Source of the DNA: Rhodophyticola porphyridii
GTDB lineage: Bacteria; Pseudomonadota; Alphaproteobacteria; Rhodobacterales; Rhodobacteraceae
Length of the DNA stretch: 64,000 nt
Direction: 5' to 3'
Assembly: GCF_003688285.1 (NCBI RefSeq)
Contig: NZ_RCNT01000001.1
Span: forward strand, 186,001-250,000
The notes beneath the pieces are model-generated. The model was not told the origin of the DNA and did not search any database. It was given only the letters and a program-made list of their open reading frames with translations. The position numbers and the translations under genes were made by a program. Each line of letters begins with the position of its first letter. Position 1 is the first letter of the stretch. Below, in pieces: positions 52,219 through 60,954 of this stretch.

Positions 52219-52240
52219 CGCTACCGCCCGAATAGCGCTG

Positions 52241-52285
52241 AAAGCGCCGGGCGAGTGCCTGCCCGTCCCGGCGGGCTGGCGCTTT
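52241..52285. terminator. Hairpin after the AT-rich gene
   Basis: AAAGCGCC pairs with GGCGCTTT across a GC-rich interior, 23 bases after the stop of the AT-rich gene. The symmetrical ends give it potential in both directions. The following 220 bases before the next gene hold nothing I can support. Confidence 0.5.
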
Positions 52286-52512
52286 GGCCCCTCTCGCGCC
52301 GCGCCCGTTCTGTGCCCTGACTGGGCCACCATAAAGTGCTTTTGACCACCCGTTGCAGCGCCATCCCACTGGCAGGCGCGCGCCCGGCTTGCGGTGTGCT
52401 TTCGGCGGGTCGGGCGAAGGTTCCGTAGATTGGCTCCGCCCCCCCCCGCATCTTGACCTTGCCGCTCCCACACACACTTATCGGTCCACGCCCGCCCAAA
52501 GGATCGCCGCGC

Positions 52513-53019
52513 ATGAAATCCGCCCTCTCGCTCCAGAATATGGTCCGGATCATGGACCGGGCCCTGATGCCAGACGCCGCCCATCTGGTGTTGCAGCCGG
52601 TCTGCCTGGAGATCGAGGCCGATGTGGGCACTGCCGACATGGATCAGGACGAAGCCCGTCAGATCATGGCGGAGATCGACGCGAAATCCTCCGCGCTGCT
52701 GGCCGTGCTTGCGATTATCCTCGCAACATCGGCCTTCATCTTCTCGCTCGATCAGACCTGGCTGACGCTGCTTCTGATGTTCGCGCAGATCGTCAGCATT
52801 TCGGTTTCCATCCTGTTCCTGCTGCGGTGTCTGATCTACGAGCCCTCGCCCAGGCTTCGTCATGTGTTCGAACTGGACCGGGTGGCCGATGCGTTCTACC
52901 TCCAGATCGAAGCGATCAAACAGGTGCGCTATTTCAATCGGGTGATCGTGCTCACGGTCGTGACATGTGTGTTGTTCTTCGCCATGTCGATGATCGTGGG
53001 TATCGACGCCATGATGTAG
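52513..53019 (+). CDS. Membrane protein with 2+1 helices, unknown function
   Basis: A 168-residue protein. After a 60-residue soluble start containing MDQDEARQIMAEIDAKSSAL come two close membrane helices (LAVLAIILATSAFIF and LLLMFAQIVSISVSILFLL), a soluble helical stretch (FELDRVADAFYLQIEAIKQVRY), and a third helix (VLTVVTCVLFFAMSMIVGI). This layout, with a K-S/A residue pair before helix 1, resembles Pycsar effector (PycTM) proteins, but no cyclase gene is nearby, so the resemblance is weak. It lies between pheS and pheT. The ATG at 52513 has no strong ribosome site. Confidence 0.7.
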   Translation: MKSALSLQNMVRIMDRALMPDAAHLVLQPVCLEIEADVGTADMDQDEARQIMAEIDAKSSALLAVLAIILATSAFIFSLDQTWLTLLLMFAQIVSISVSILFLLRCLIYEPSPRLRHVFELDRVADAFYLQIEAIKQVRYFNRVIVLTVVTCVLFFAMSMIVGIDAMM

Positions 53020-53049
53020 GGCGCGCCGCCATTTCGGAGGCCGCCACCC

Positions 53050-53274
53050 ATGTCCACCCATGCCCGCGTCGCCCTGCTCGTCATCGCCGTTCTCGTGATC
53101 GGCGCGCATGTGGCCATGTGGCGCTCGGACATGCCGCGCGACGTGGCGTTTCGGTTCACGGTGATCAATGCCATTGCCTGGGCGGTGGTTCTGGGCCCGG
53201 TTTTCCTTGTCGCGCGCTGGCTGAACGCGGTCGAAAGGCGCAATGCGGAGCGTGAGCGCGGCGAGGATCGGTAA
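53050..53274 (+). CDS. Small two-span membrane protein, 74 residues
   Basis: Begins MSTHARVALLVIAVLVIGAH, a membrane helix, then WRSDMPRDVAFRFTVINAI leading into a second helix (AWAVVLGPVFLVARWL) and a charged tail (ERRNAERERGEDR). GGAGG lies ahead of the ATG. It follows the preceding membrane-protein gene by 30 bases and precedes pheT by 121. Similar short proteins are sometimes labelled phenylalanyl-tRNA synthetase subunit because of position, which is wrong: it has no synthetase motif. Confidence 0.78.
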   Translation: MSTHARVALLVIAVLVIGAHVAMWRSDMPRDVAFRFTVINAIAWAVVLGPVFLVARWLNAVERRNAERERGEDR

Positions 53275-53395
53275 CGCGGCGCGTCGCGGGCTGGCCGGAC
53301 GTCGCGGGCCGGGGCAGACGGGCGCGCGCGCCGGGTTTTCATCCCGTCGCGCATGCGTTATCGCTCGGCCCGAGTTTTGACATGAGAGCGGACCG

Positions 53396-55804
53396 ATGAA
53401 ATTCACCCTGTCCTGGCTGAAGGATCACCTCGAAACCGAGGCGGATCTGGACGAGATCACCGAGACCCTGACCGATCTGGGCCTTGAAGTGGAAGGCGTG
53501 GAAGACCGCGCCGGCCGGCTCGGGGATTTCACCATCGGCAAGGTCATCAGGGCCGAGCAGCATCCCGATGCCGACCGGCTGCGCGTGTGTCAGGTGGAGA
53601 CGGACGAGGGCGTGAAACAGATCATCTGCGGCGCGCCCAATGCGCGCGAGGGGATCACCGTGGTCGTGGCCAAGCCGGGCGTCTATGTGCCGGGCATCGA
53701 CACCACGATCGGCATCGGCAAGATCCGCGGGATCGAAAGCCACGGCATGATGGCCTCGGAACGCGAGATGGAGCTGTCCGAGGAGCATGACGGCATTATC
53801 GAACTGCCCTCGGGCGACGTGGGGCAGCGCTTCGTCGACTGGCTGGCGGTGCACGATCCGGCCAAGGTCGACCCGGTGATCCAAATCGCGATCACGCCCA
53901 ACCGGCAGGATGCGCTGGGCGTGCGCGGTATCGCCCGCGATCTGGCGGCGCGGGGTCTGGGCACCCTGAAGCCGCAGGAGATCGCGCCGGTTCCGGGCGC
54001 CTTCGACAGCCCGGTCAAGGTCGCCATCGACGATGACACGCGCACCGGCTGCCCGCATTTCGCGGGCCGCGTGATCCGGGGTGTCACCAACGGCCTGTCG
54101 CCGCAATGGCTGCAGGACCGGCTGCGCGCGATCGGGCTCCGGCCGATCTCGGCGCTGGTCGATATCACCAACTTCTTCACCTACGACCAGAACCGCCCGC
54201 TCCATGTGTTTGACGCGGACAAGGTCGCGGGGGACCTGCGGGTGCATCGCGCCCGGGGTGGCGAGACGATCATGGCGCTCGACGACAAGAATTACACGTT
54301 CCAGACCGGCCAGATGGTCATCGCCGACGACACCGGCCCCGAAAGCATCGCGGGCGTGATGGGCGGGGCCGCGACCGGCTGCACCGAGGCGACGGTCAAT
54401 GTGTTCATCGAAAGCGCCTATTGGGACGTGATCGAAATTGCCGAAACGGGCCGGGCGCTCAAGATCAACTCCGACGCGCGCTACCGGTTCGAACGCGGCG
54501 TGGACCCGGAATTCACCCTGCCCGGGCTGGAGGCGGCAACGCGCATGGTGCTCGATCTCTGTGGGGGCACGCCGTCCCATGTGGTCGAGGCGGGCGCGCC
54601 GCTGCAGACGGCCCGAAGCTACACGCTGGATACCGCGCGGGTGGTCAGCCTTGTGGGCATGGAGATCCCGAAGGACGATCAGATCCGGTATCTGACGGCG
54701 CTCGGCTTCTCTGCAACCGGGGCGGGCGACGTGCTGGAGGTCTGGGTGCCAAGCTGGCGGCGCGATATTCAGGGCGAGGCCGATCTGGTGGAAGAGGTGG
54801 CGCGCATGGCGTCGCTGACGCGGCTGGAGCCGAAGCCCCTGCGCCGCCCGAAACCGGGCGTCCCGGCACCGGTGCTCACGCCCCTCCAGCGCCGCGAGCG
54901 CACCGCCCGGCGGACCATGGCCGCGCTCGGCTACAATGAATGCGTCACCTACAGCTTCATCGACCGGGCCAGCGCGGACCTGTTCGGCGGCGGGGACGAT
55001 GCGACGATGCTGGACAACCCGATCTCCAGCGAGATGAGCCATATGCGCCCCGCCCTGCTGCCGGGCCTGCTGCAGGCCGCCGCCCGTAATCAGGCGCGCG
55101 GCATGATGGATCTGGCCCTGTTCGAGCTTGGGGCGGTTTTCCACGGCGGCGAGCCGGGCGAGCAGCATCTGCTGGCGACGGGGCTCCTGATCGGTCAGAC
55201 CGGGCCGCGCGACCCCCATGGCGCGCGCCGCGCGGTCGATGTGTTCGACGTGAAAGCGGATGCGGAGGCCGTCCTGTCGGCCATCGGCGCGCCCGCCAAG
55301 GTGCAGATCCTGCGTGGCGCGCCGGACTGGTGGCATCCGGGCCGCCACGGGATGATCTGCCTTGGCCCCAAAAAGGTGCTGGGCGTCTTCGGGGAGCTTC
55401 ATCCCCGGGTTCTGGCCGCGATGGATGTCAGGGGCCCGGCCATGGCCTTCACGATCTGGCCCGCGGAAGTGCCTGTGGCGCGGTCCGCCGGGGCCAGCCG
55501 GGGGGCCTTGCAGATCAGCGATCTGCAGGCGGTCGAACGTGATTTCGCCTTCGTGGTCGATGCCGAGGTGGAGGCGCTCAGCCTGGTCAACGCCGCCGCC
55601 GGTGCGGACAAGGCGCTGATAGAGGATGTCCGCGTCTTCGACGAGTTCATCGGCGGCGCGCTTGGCGAGGGCCGGAAATCCATCGCGGTGAGCGTGCGTC
55701 TCCAACCCCGGGACAAGACGCTGACCGAGGAGGAGATCGAGGCCGTGGCGGCCAAAATCGTGGAGAAGGTCGGCAAGGCCACGGGCGGCGTTCTGCGGGG
55801 CTGA
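53396..55804 (+). CDS. pheT: Phenylalanine-tRNA ligase beta subunit
   Basis: Editing and tRNA-recognition subunit. The 802 residues show the N-terminal tRNA-binding OB domain (IGKVIRAEQHPDADRLRVCQV, GAPNAREG), the B3/B4 editing domain, the B5 domain (RDIQGEADLVEEVARM region), the catalytic-like core and the ferredoxin-fold anticodon domain at the end (RDFAFVVDAEVEAL, LTEEEIEAVAAKIVEK). Length is normal. It is preceded by a weak GAGCGGACCG site, and is separated from pheS by other genes, so it may be driven from its own promoter in the 121-base gap. Confidence 0.97.
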   Translation: MKFTLSWLKDHLETEADLDEITETLTDLGLEVEGVEDRAGRLGDFTIGKVIRAEQHPDADRLRVCQVETDEGVKQIICGAPNAREGITVVVAKPGVYVPGIDTTIGIGKIRGIESHGMMASEREMELSEEHDGIIELPSGDVGQRFVDWLAVHDPAKVDPVIQIAITPNRQDALGVRGIARDLAARGLGTLKPQEIAPVPGAFDSPVKVAIDDDTRTGCPHFAGRVIRGVTNGLSPQWLQDRLRAIGLRPISALVDITNFFTYDQNRPLHVFDADKVAGDLRVHRARGGETIMALDDKNYTFQTGQMVIADDTGPESIAGVMGGAATGCTEATVNVFIESAYWDVIEIAETGRALKINSDARYRFERGVDPEFTLPGLEAATRMVLDLCGGTPSHVVEAGAPLQTARSYTLDTARVVSLVGMEIPKDDQIRYLTALGFSATGAGDVLEVWVPSWRRDIQGEADLVEEVARMASLTRLEPKPLRRPKPGVPAPVLTPLQRRERTARRTMAALGYNECVTYSFIDRASADLFGGGDDATMLDNPISSEMSHMRPALLPGLLQAAARNQARGMMDLALFELGAVFHGGEPGEQHLLATGLLIGQTGPRDPHGARRAVDVFDVKADAEAVLSAIGAPAKVQILRGAPDWWHPGRHGMICLGPKKVLGVFGELHPRVLAAMDVRGPAMAFTIWPAEVPVARSAGASRGALQISDLQAVERDFAFVVDAEVEALSLVNAAAGADKALIEDVRVFDEFIGGALGEGRKSIAVSVRLQPRDKTLTEEEIEAVAAKIVEKVGKATGGVLRG

Positions 55805-55870
55805 AACCGCGCGCCCGCGCGCCTGAGGGAGGGGCCCCGCACCATCATGGAAGCAAGGAAAGGCGGACAC

Positions 55871-56320
55871 ATGTCGTTGAAAGTCTATTTGTCGGGCGAG
55901 ATTCACACCGACTGGCGCGAACAGATCGTCGAAGGCGCCAAGGATCTGGACGTGACGTTCGGCGGGCCTGTCACCGATCACGCGGCCAGCGATGATTGCG
56001 GTGTCGCCATTCTTGGCGCCGAGCCCGACAAATTCTGGCATGATCACAAGGGGGCCAAGGTCAACGCCATCCGCACCCGCATGGGGATCGAGCAGGCCGA
56101 TGTGGTCGTTGTGCGTTTCGGCGAGCAGTACAAGCAATGGAACGCGGCCTTCGACGCGGGCATGGCGGCGGCGCTTGGCAAATCCCTGATCGTGCTCAGC
56201 CGTCCCGAACACCAGCATCCGCTGAAGGAAGTGCATGCCGCCGCGCTGGCCGTGGCCGAGGAGCCCCGCCAGGTGGTCGAGATCCTGCGCTATGTTCTGA
56301 CCGGTGCGCTGCCGTCCTGA
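55871..56320 (+). CDS. ytoQ: YtoQ family protein
   Basis: A 149-residue protein of the YtoQ family, related in fold to nucleoside 2-deoxyribosyltransferases. Recognisable blocks are VYLSGEIHTDWREQI at the start, FGGPVTDHAASDDCG, MGIEQADVVVVRFGEQYKQWN and DAGMAAALGKSLIVLS, the last two typical of the nucleoside-binding fold. The ATG at 55871 is preceded by GGAAAGG. Its function is not known. It follows pheT by 66 bases. Confidence 0.9.
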   Translation: MSLKVYLSGEIHTDWREQIVEGAKDLDVTFGGPVTDHAASDDCGVAILGAEPDKFWHDHKGAKVNAIRTRMGIEQADVVVVRFGEQYKQWNAAFDAGMAAALGKSLIVLSRPEHQHPLKEVHAAALAVAEEPRQVVEILRYVLTGALPS

Positions 56321-56368
56321 CGTGGGGTTTTGCTTTGCCTGCGTTCGCGCTGGCGTAGCATGACGGTC

Positions 56369-57988
56369 ATGGAGTTCGATTACGTCATCGTCGGCGGCGG
56401 GTCTGCCGGATGCGTGCTTGCCGCGCGGCTTTCGGAAGATCCGAACGCGACCGTGTGCCTGATCGAAGCAGGTGGCGGCGGACGGGATATCTTTATCCGC
56501 GCGCCCGCTCTGGTGGCCGCGATGGTTTCGGGCCGCCCGAAAATCAACAACTGGGCCTTCCATACGGAGCCGCAGCCCGGGCTCAACGGGCGCCGCGGGT
56601 TCCAGCCGCGCGGCAAGGCGCTCGGCGGGTCTTCGGCGATCAATGCGATGCTTTATGTGCGGGGCCACAGCGGCGATTACGACGACTGGGCCGATATGGG
56701 GTGTGAGGGCTGGGACTGGTCCGGCGTTCTGCCCTATTTCCGCCGGTCCGAGCGGTTCGCGGGGGGCGGCGATGCCTTCCACGGCGGTGACGGGCCCTTG
56801 CAGGTGGGGCCGCAAAGCGCACCCCGAAAGATCACGCGCGCGTTTATCGAGGCCTGCGAAAGCATGCAAATCCGCCGGACGGCGGATTTCAACGGCCCGG
56901 CTCAGGAGGGTGCGGGCCTTTATCACGTCACCCAGTTTCAGGACGGTCCGCAGCGGGGGGAGCGGTGTTCCGCCGCGGCGGCCTACCTATTTCCTGCCAT
57001 GGGGCGCGGCAATCTGACGGTGCTGACCCGCGCGCTGAGCGAGAAGGTTGTTGTAGAAGAAGGCCGCGCGACAGCCGTGCGCATACGCCATCACGGGCGC
57101 GCCCGGGTGCTGCGCGCCCGGCGGGAGGTGATCCTCAGCGCGGGCGCTTTCGGTTCGCCGCAATTGCTGATGCTTTCGGGGATCGGCCCCGCGGAGGAGC
57201 TTGGCGCACATGGCATCCCGGTGATCCGCGATCTGCCGCAGGTGGGGCGGAACCTGCAGGATCATCTGGACTATGTGCTGTCCTACAAATCCCGCCGGAG
57301 GGACGTGGTCGGGCTGAACCCGCGCGGGTTGGGCCGGCTGGGCCGCGCCGGGCTGCGCTGGCGCAAGACCGGGCAGGGGCTTTTCGCCTCGCCCATGGCC
57401 GAAGGCGGCGCCTTTCTGCGCAGCGCCCCCGGTCTCGACCGGCCGGATCTGCAGATCCACTTCGTGATCGGTATCGTCGACGATCACATGCGCAAGCTGC
57501 ATTTCGGTGATGGTTATTCCTGCCATATCTGCGTCCTGCGCCCGCATTCCGCCGGTCGTGTGGGGCTACACGGCACGAACCCGTCCGCCGCGCCGCGGAT
57601 CGACCCCGCCTATCTGAGCGACCCGCGGGATCTGGAGACACTGAAACAGGGGGCGCGGGTCATGGAGCGGATCATGCAGGCCGATGCGCTGACGCCATGG
57701 CGCGGCGAACGTCTCTACCCCCATGATGGCAGCGACCGCGCCCTTGAGGAGGATATCCGCAGCCGGGCCGACACGATCTATCACCCCGTCGGCACCTGCA
57801 GGATGGGCTCCGACGCCGATGCGGTGGTCGACACCGCCCTGCGGGTGATCGGCGTGGCGGGCTTGCGCGTCGTCGATGCCTCGATCATGCCGAAGCTGAT
57901 CGGCGGCAACACGAACGCGCCCACCATGATGATCGCCGAGAAGGCCGCCGACCTGATCCAGCCCGTTCAGCGGCCCGCGCCGGTCTAG
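56369..57988 (+). CDS. GMC family oxidoreductase (choline dehydrogenase-like)
   Basis: FAD-dependent alcohol or choline-type dehydrogenase. About 539 residues with the N-terminal FAD-binding YVIVGGGSAGCVLAARLSE, GGSSAINAMLYVRGHSGDYD (GMC signature 1), GAFGSPQLLMLSGIGP (signature 2) and the C-terminal active-site HPVGTCRMG and GGNTNAPTMMIAEKA. The active-site pair is His (YHPVGT) and Asn. The ATG at 56369 gives the usual start EFDYVIVG; one at 56360 is possible. No betB, betI or transporter gene is adjacent, so the substrate is undecided. Tail-to-tail with an SDR gene 10 bases away. Confidence 0.9.
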   Translation: MEFDYVIVGGGSAGCVLAARLSEDPNATVCLIEAGGGGRDIFIRAPALVAAMVSGRPKINNWAFHTEPQPGLNGRRGFQPRGKALGGSSAINAMLYVRGHSGDYDDWADMGCEGWDWSGVLPYFRRSERFAGGGDAFHGGDGPLQVGPQSAPRKITRAFIEACESMQIRRTADFNGPAQEGAGLYHVTQFQDGPQRGERCSAAAAYLFPAMGRGNLTVLTRALSEKVVVEEGRATAVRIRHHGRARVLRARREVILSAGAFGSPQLLMLSGIGPAEELGAHGIPVIRDLPQVGRNLQDHLDYVLSYKSRRRDVVGLNPRGLGRLGRAGLRWRKTGQGLFASPMAEGGAFLRSAPGLDRPDLQIHFVIGIVDDHMRKLHFGDGYSCHICVLRPHSAGRVGLHGTNPSAAPRIDPAYLSDPRDLETLKQGARVMERIMQADALTPWRGERLYPHDGSDRALEEDIRSRADTIYHPVGTCRMGSDADAVVDTALRVIGVAGLRVVDASIMPKLIGGNTNAPTMMIAEKAADLIQPVQRPAPV

Positions 57989-57998
57989 CAGAGGGGCG

Positions 57999-58769
57999 TC
58001 ACCCCGCCGCCATGCCGCCATCCACCGGATACTGCGCGCCGGTGATGAAGGCCGATGCGTCGGAGGCCAGAAACAGCACCAGATTGGCCACATCGCCCGC
58101 CTCGCCGTAGCGGGCCAGCGGAATGCTGTGTTCCAGTTGCTCCTTCACCTCGGCGCCGTGACCGGGATTGAACCCTTCCTCGAGCGCGCGCATCATACGT
58201 GTATTGATCGGCGAGGGATGGACGGAGTTGACGCGGACATTGACGGCTGCCGCTTCGATCGCAGCGGCGCGCGTCAGGCCCACGACCGCATGTTTCGAGG
58301 TGATGTAGGGCGCGACATTCGGGCTGCCTTTCAGGCCTGCGACCGACGACATGTTGATGATGCTGCCGTGGCCCTGTTTCATCATCACCGGCAGCACATG
58401 TTGCAGGCCCAGAAACACGCCCCGCACATTCACCGCCATGACCTTGTCGAAATCCGCGATATCCTGTTCGATCAGAGGCGCGACCTTGCCCTCGATGCCG
58501 GCGTTGTTGAAGAAGATATCTATTCCGCCGAATTCCGCGACGGTCCGGTCCACATAGCGCCGCGTGTCTTCGGCAGAGGAGACATCGGCGGCAATGGTCA
58601 GAAGCGCGTCGCCCGCGTCCAGATCGCGGGCGGCTTCATCCAGTCTGCCCTGTTCCAGATCGACAATGGCGACCTTCGCACCCCTGTCCAGAAACAGGCG
58701 GGCGGTTTCCAGGCCGATGCCCGCCGCGCCGCCGGTGATGATTGCTGTTTTCCCGGTCAGTTCTGTCAT
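57999..58769 (-). CDS. Short-chain dehydrogenase/reductase
   Basis: NAD(P)-dependent oxidoreductase of 256 residues. The cofactor motif is TGGAAGIGLETARLF; the acidic residue after strand 2 (IVDLEQGRLDE) favours NAD. NNAGIEG, the catalytic Ser in NMSSVAGLKG and the YxxxK in YITSKHAVVGL are present, and SVHPSPINTRMM resembles the PG motif with P-S-P. The C-terminal ITGAQYPVDGGMAAG is standard. GGAGGT precedes the ATG at 58769. It may oxidise products of the neighbouring GMC enzyme, but the genes are on opposite strands. Confidence 0.9.
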   Translation of the reverse strand: MTELTGKTAIITGGAAGIGLETARLFLDRGAKVAIVDLEQGRLDEAARDLDAGDALLTIAADVSSAEDTRRYVDRTVAEFGGIDIFFNNAGIEGKVAPLIEQDIADFDKVMAVNVRGVFLGLQHVLPVMMKQGHGSIINMSSVAGLKGSPNVAPYITSKHAVVGLTRAAAIEAAAVNVRVNSVHPSPINTRMMRALEEGFNPGHGAEVKEQLEHSIPLARYGEAGDVANLVLFLASDASAFITGAQYPVDGGMAAG

Positions 58770-58988
58770 GTGGTACCTCCGATCCCTGCATGATGGCGTC
58801 ATTGCTCAGAGGCCCCCGCCGCAGGACGGCGGGAGCTTCGGGCGGTATCAACACATGGGCGAAGCCGCCCCGCTATGCCTCAGGTTAAACCGCGGACATG
58901 AAGGGGCACGCAGGCAACTGGCGGGACTTGCAACTGCAAGGCCGGCCCCCGGGGGAGGCCGATCTTGCGGAAACGCGTCGGTCCGGTG

Positions 58989-59687
58989 CTAGTCGCGCGG
59001 CGGGGTCACAAGGCCCTTCTGCACGGCCGGGCGCGCCAGGAACCGGTCGAGATAGGCCACCACATTGCCGTAGCCGTCCCAGCCCACGGCCTCTTTCACG
59101 CCATAGAAATCAAGGCCGCGCAGCCATGGCGCGATGGCGATGTCGGCGATGGAATAGCTGCCGGTGATCCAGCTCTTGCCCTCCAGTTCGCGGTCAAGCA
59201 CTGCCAGAAGGCGCTTGGCCTCGTTCAGATAGCGTTCCCGGGGCCGCGGATCTTCGATCTCGGCACCGGCGAACTTCGCGAAGTAGCCAAGCTGCCCGAA
59301 CATCGGGCCGATCCCGCCCATCTGGAACATGACCCATTGGATGGCCTTGTATTTCTCCGCCGGGCCGTCGCCGATCAACTGGCCCGTCTTCTCGGCCAGA
59401 TAGATCAGGATCGCGCCGGATTCGAACAGCCCGATGGGTGCGCCCCCGGGTCCGTTCGGGTCGATGAGGGCCGGGATCTTGTTGTTCGGGTTCAGCGACA
59501 AGAACGCGTCGCTTTTCACATCCGCATCGGCCAGCGTGACCCGATGCGCCTCATAGGCCAGACCAGTTTCTTCCAGCGCGATGGAGGCCTTCACGCCGTT
59601 CGGCGTGGGAAAGGAATAAAGCTGGATCACGTCCGGGTCGGACGCGGGCCAGCGGGCGGTGATGGGAAATGCGGAAAGATCGGCCAT
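58989..59687 (-). CDS. Glutathione S-transferase, Nu class (YfcG/YghU type)
   Basis: A 232-residue GST. The N-terminal thioredoxin-like domain shows FPTPNGVKASIALEETGL, the TPN motif that replaces a catalytic Ser/Cys in Nu-class enzymes with disulphide reductase activity, and NPNNKIPALIDPNG and ESGAILIYLAEK for glutathione binding. The C-terminal helical domain has YSIADIAIAPWLRGLDFYG. It faces mscL across 166 bases; the 219-base gap after it to the SDR gene has a GC-rich hairpin only. Confidence 0.93.
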   Translation of the reverse strand: MADLSAFPITARWPASDPDVIQLYSFPTPNGVKASIALEETGLAYEAHRVTLADADVKSDAFLSLNPNNKIPALIDPNGPGGAPIGLFESGAILIYLAEKTGQLIGDGPAEKYKAIQWVMFQMGGIGPMFGQLGYFAKFAGAEIEDPRPRERYLNEAKRLLAVLDRELEGKSWITGSYSIADIAIAPWLRGLDFYGVKEAVGWDGYGNVVAYLDRFLARPAVQKGLVTPPRD

Positions 59688-59853
59688 GAATGCACCTTCG
59701 GTTTAGGGTCAGGGGTGACACATAGCCACCCTTTCCCATTGGGCCAGAGCCGAAAATGTATCACTATGCGCATGCGACTGTGCGCGGAGGCACCGTAGAG
59801 GCGTGCGCCCGGCGCCCGCACAGAGGGATAACAGGACAAAACAGGATCGACCA

Positions 59854-60285
59854 ATGCTTAACGAATTCAAGGATTTCATCGCCAAGGGCAATGTCATGGA
59901 TATGGCCGTCGGCATCATCATCGGCGCGGCGTTCACGGCGATCGTGTCGTCGATGGTGGCCGATCTCATCAACCCGTTCATCGGGCTTTTCACTGGTGGT
60001 CTGGACTTTACCAACAACTACCTCGTGCTGGCCGGCGAGGTGCCGGCGGGTGCATCTCTGGAGGCCGCAAGAGAAGCGGGCGCTTCAATCTTCGCATGGG
60101 GTGCCTTCGCGATGGCGGTGATCAATTTCCTGATTATCGCCGTCGTGGTTTTCATGCTGGTGCGCTTCGTGAACAAGGTGAAAGCCGCCGCCGAAAAACC
60201 CGACGAGGTGGCGCCCGAAGTGGAAACCGGCCCCTCCGAACTGGATATCCTGATCGAGATCCGGGATTCGCTGAAACGCGCCTGA
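59854..60285 (+). CDS. mscL: Large-conductance mechanosensitive channel MscL
   Basis: Emergency osmotic release valve, a pentamer in the inner membrane. The 143 residues have the amphipathic N-terminus [20 protein letters not shown]1 ([20 protein letters not shown]) with the conserved pore glycines and alanines, a periplasmic loop (residues 45-75), TM2 ([19 protein letters not shown]), and the C-terminal coiled bundle [13 protein letters not shown]. The ATG at 59854 follows CAGGATCG. A hairpin terminator follows. Confidence 0.97.
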   Translation: MLNEFKDFIAKGNVMDMAVGIIIGAAFTAIVSSMVADLINPFIGLFTGGLDFTNNYLVLAGEVPAGASLEAAREAGASIFAWGAFAMAVINFLIIAVVVFMLVRFVNKVKAAAEKPDEVAPEVETGPSELDILIEIRDSLKRA

Positions 60286-60301
60286 ACCGGTTTCGACGGG
60301 T

Positions 60302-60329
60302 AAAGGCCTGCCGGTTACGGCGGGCCTTT
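60302..60329 (+). terminator. Hairpin after mscL
   Basis: An 11-base stem AAAGGCCTGCC / GGCGGGCCTTT with one G-T pair and a 6-base loop, 17 bases after the mscL stop. The T-run is only three long. Confidence 0.7.
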
Positions 60330-60390
60330 GCATGTCCCGCGCCGGGCCGGTACATTTGAAGCCGGTCCAAACGATGCAAGGAGACAGATC

Positions 60391-60945
60391 ATGGCCGCCA
60401 CCGCTCCCGTCTGCGATTTCGGCTGGGCCGCGCCCGATTTCGATCTGCCCGCAACCGATGGGCGGCGCTATGGATTGCGCGATGTGATGGGGCCAAATGG
60501 CACCGTCATCGCCTTTATCTGCAACCATTGCCCCTATGTGCTGGCCGTCATCGACCGTCTTGTGCGGGATGCGCACGATCTGGCCCCGCATGGCGTGGGT
60601 TTTGCTGCAATCTGTTCCAACGATCCGGTCCAGTACCCGGTGGACGGGTTCGACGGCATGGTCGCAATGGCCAGGGAGCGGGCGTTTTCCTTCCCCTATC
60701 TCCATGATGCGGATCAATCCGTCGCCCGCGCCTACGGGGCCGCCTGCACGCCCGATTTCTTCGGCCTGAATGCCGACGGCGCGCTGCAATACCGGGGCAG
60801 GCTCGATGCCTCGCGGGCAAAAGCCGGCCCCCCAGATCTGCGCCGCGACCTGTTCGAGGCGATGCGGCAGGTCGCGGAAACCGGCCGCGGCCCGGAAGAT
60901 CAGATCCCGTCGATGGGATGCTCGATCAAATGGGCCGCCGCCTGA
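60391..60945 (+). CDS. Thioredoxin-fold protein (AhpC/TSA-like)
   Basis: A 184-residue protein of the thioredoxin superfamily, of the type with the active-site segment FICNHCPYVLAV (C-N-H-C-P). It has DFGWAAPDFDLPATDGR at the start as in peroxiredoxin-like proteins, SNDPVQYPVDGFDGM and YGAACTPDFFGLNADG, and ends with PSMGCSIKW. No signal peptide, so it works in the cytosol; reductant or peroxidase activity is inferred. GGAGACAG precedes the ATG. Convergent with ald 9 bases away. Confidence 0.88.
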   Translation: MAATAPVCDFGWAAPDFDLPATDGRRYGLRDVMGPNGTVIAFICNHCPYVLAVIDRLVRDAHDLAPHGVGFAAICSNDPVQYPVDGFDGMVAMARERAFSFPYLHDADQSVARAYGAACTPDFFGLNADGALQYRGRLDASRAKAGPPDLRRDLFEAMRQVAETGRGPEDQIPSMGCSIKWAAA

Positions 60946-60954
60946 CCTGACGGC

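Noticed and set aside
53339-56926. Minus-strand open frame of 1195 codons antisense to pheT, ytoQ and the GMC gene
   Set aside because: Shadow frame from high GC3 on the coding strand; no recognisable protein.
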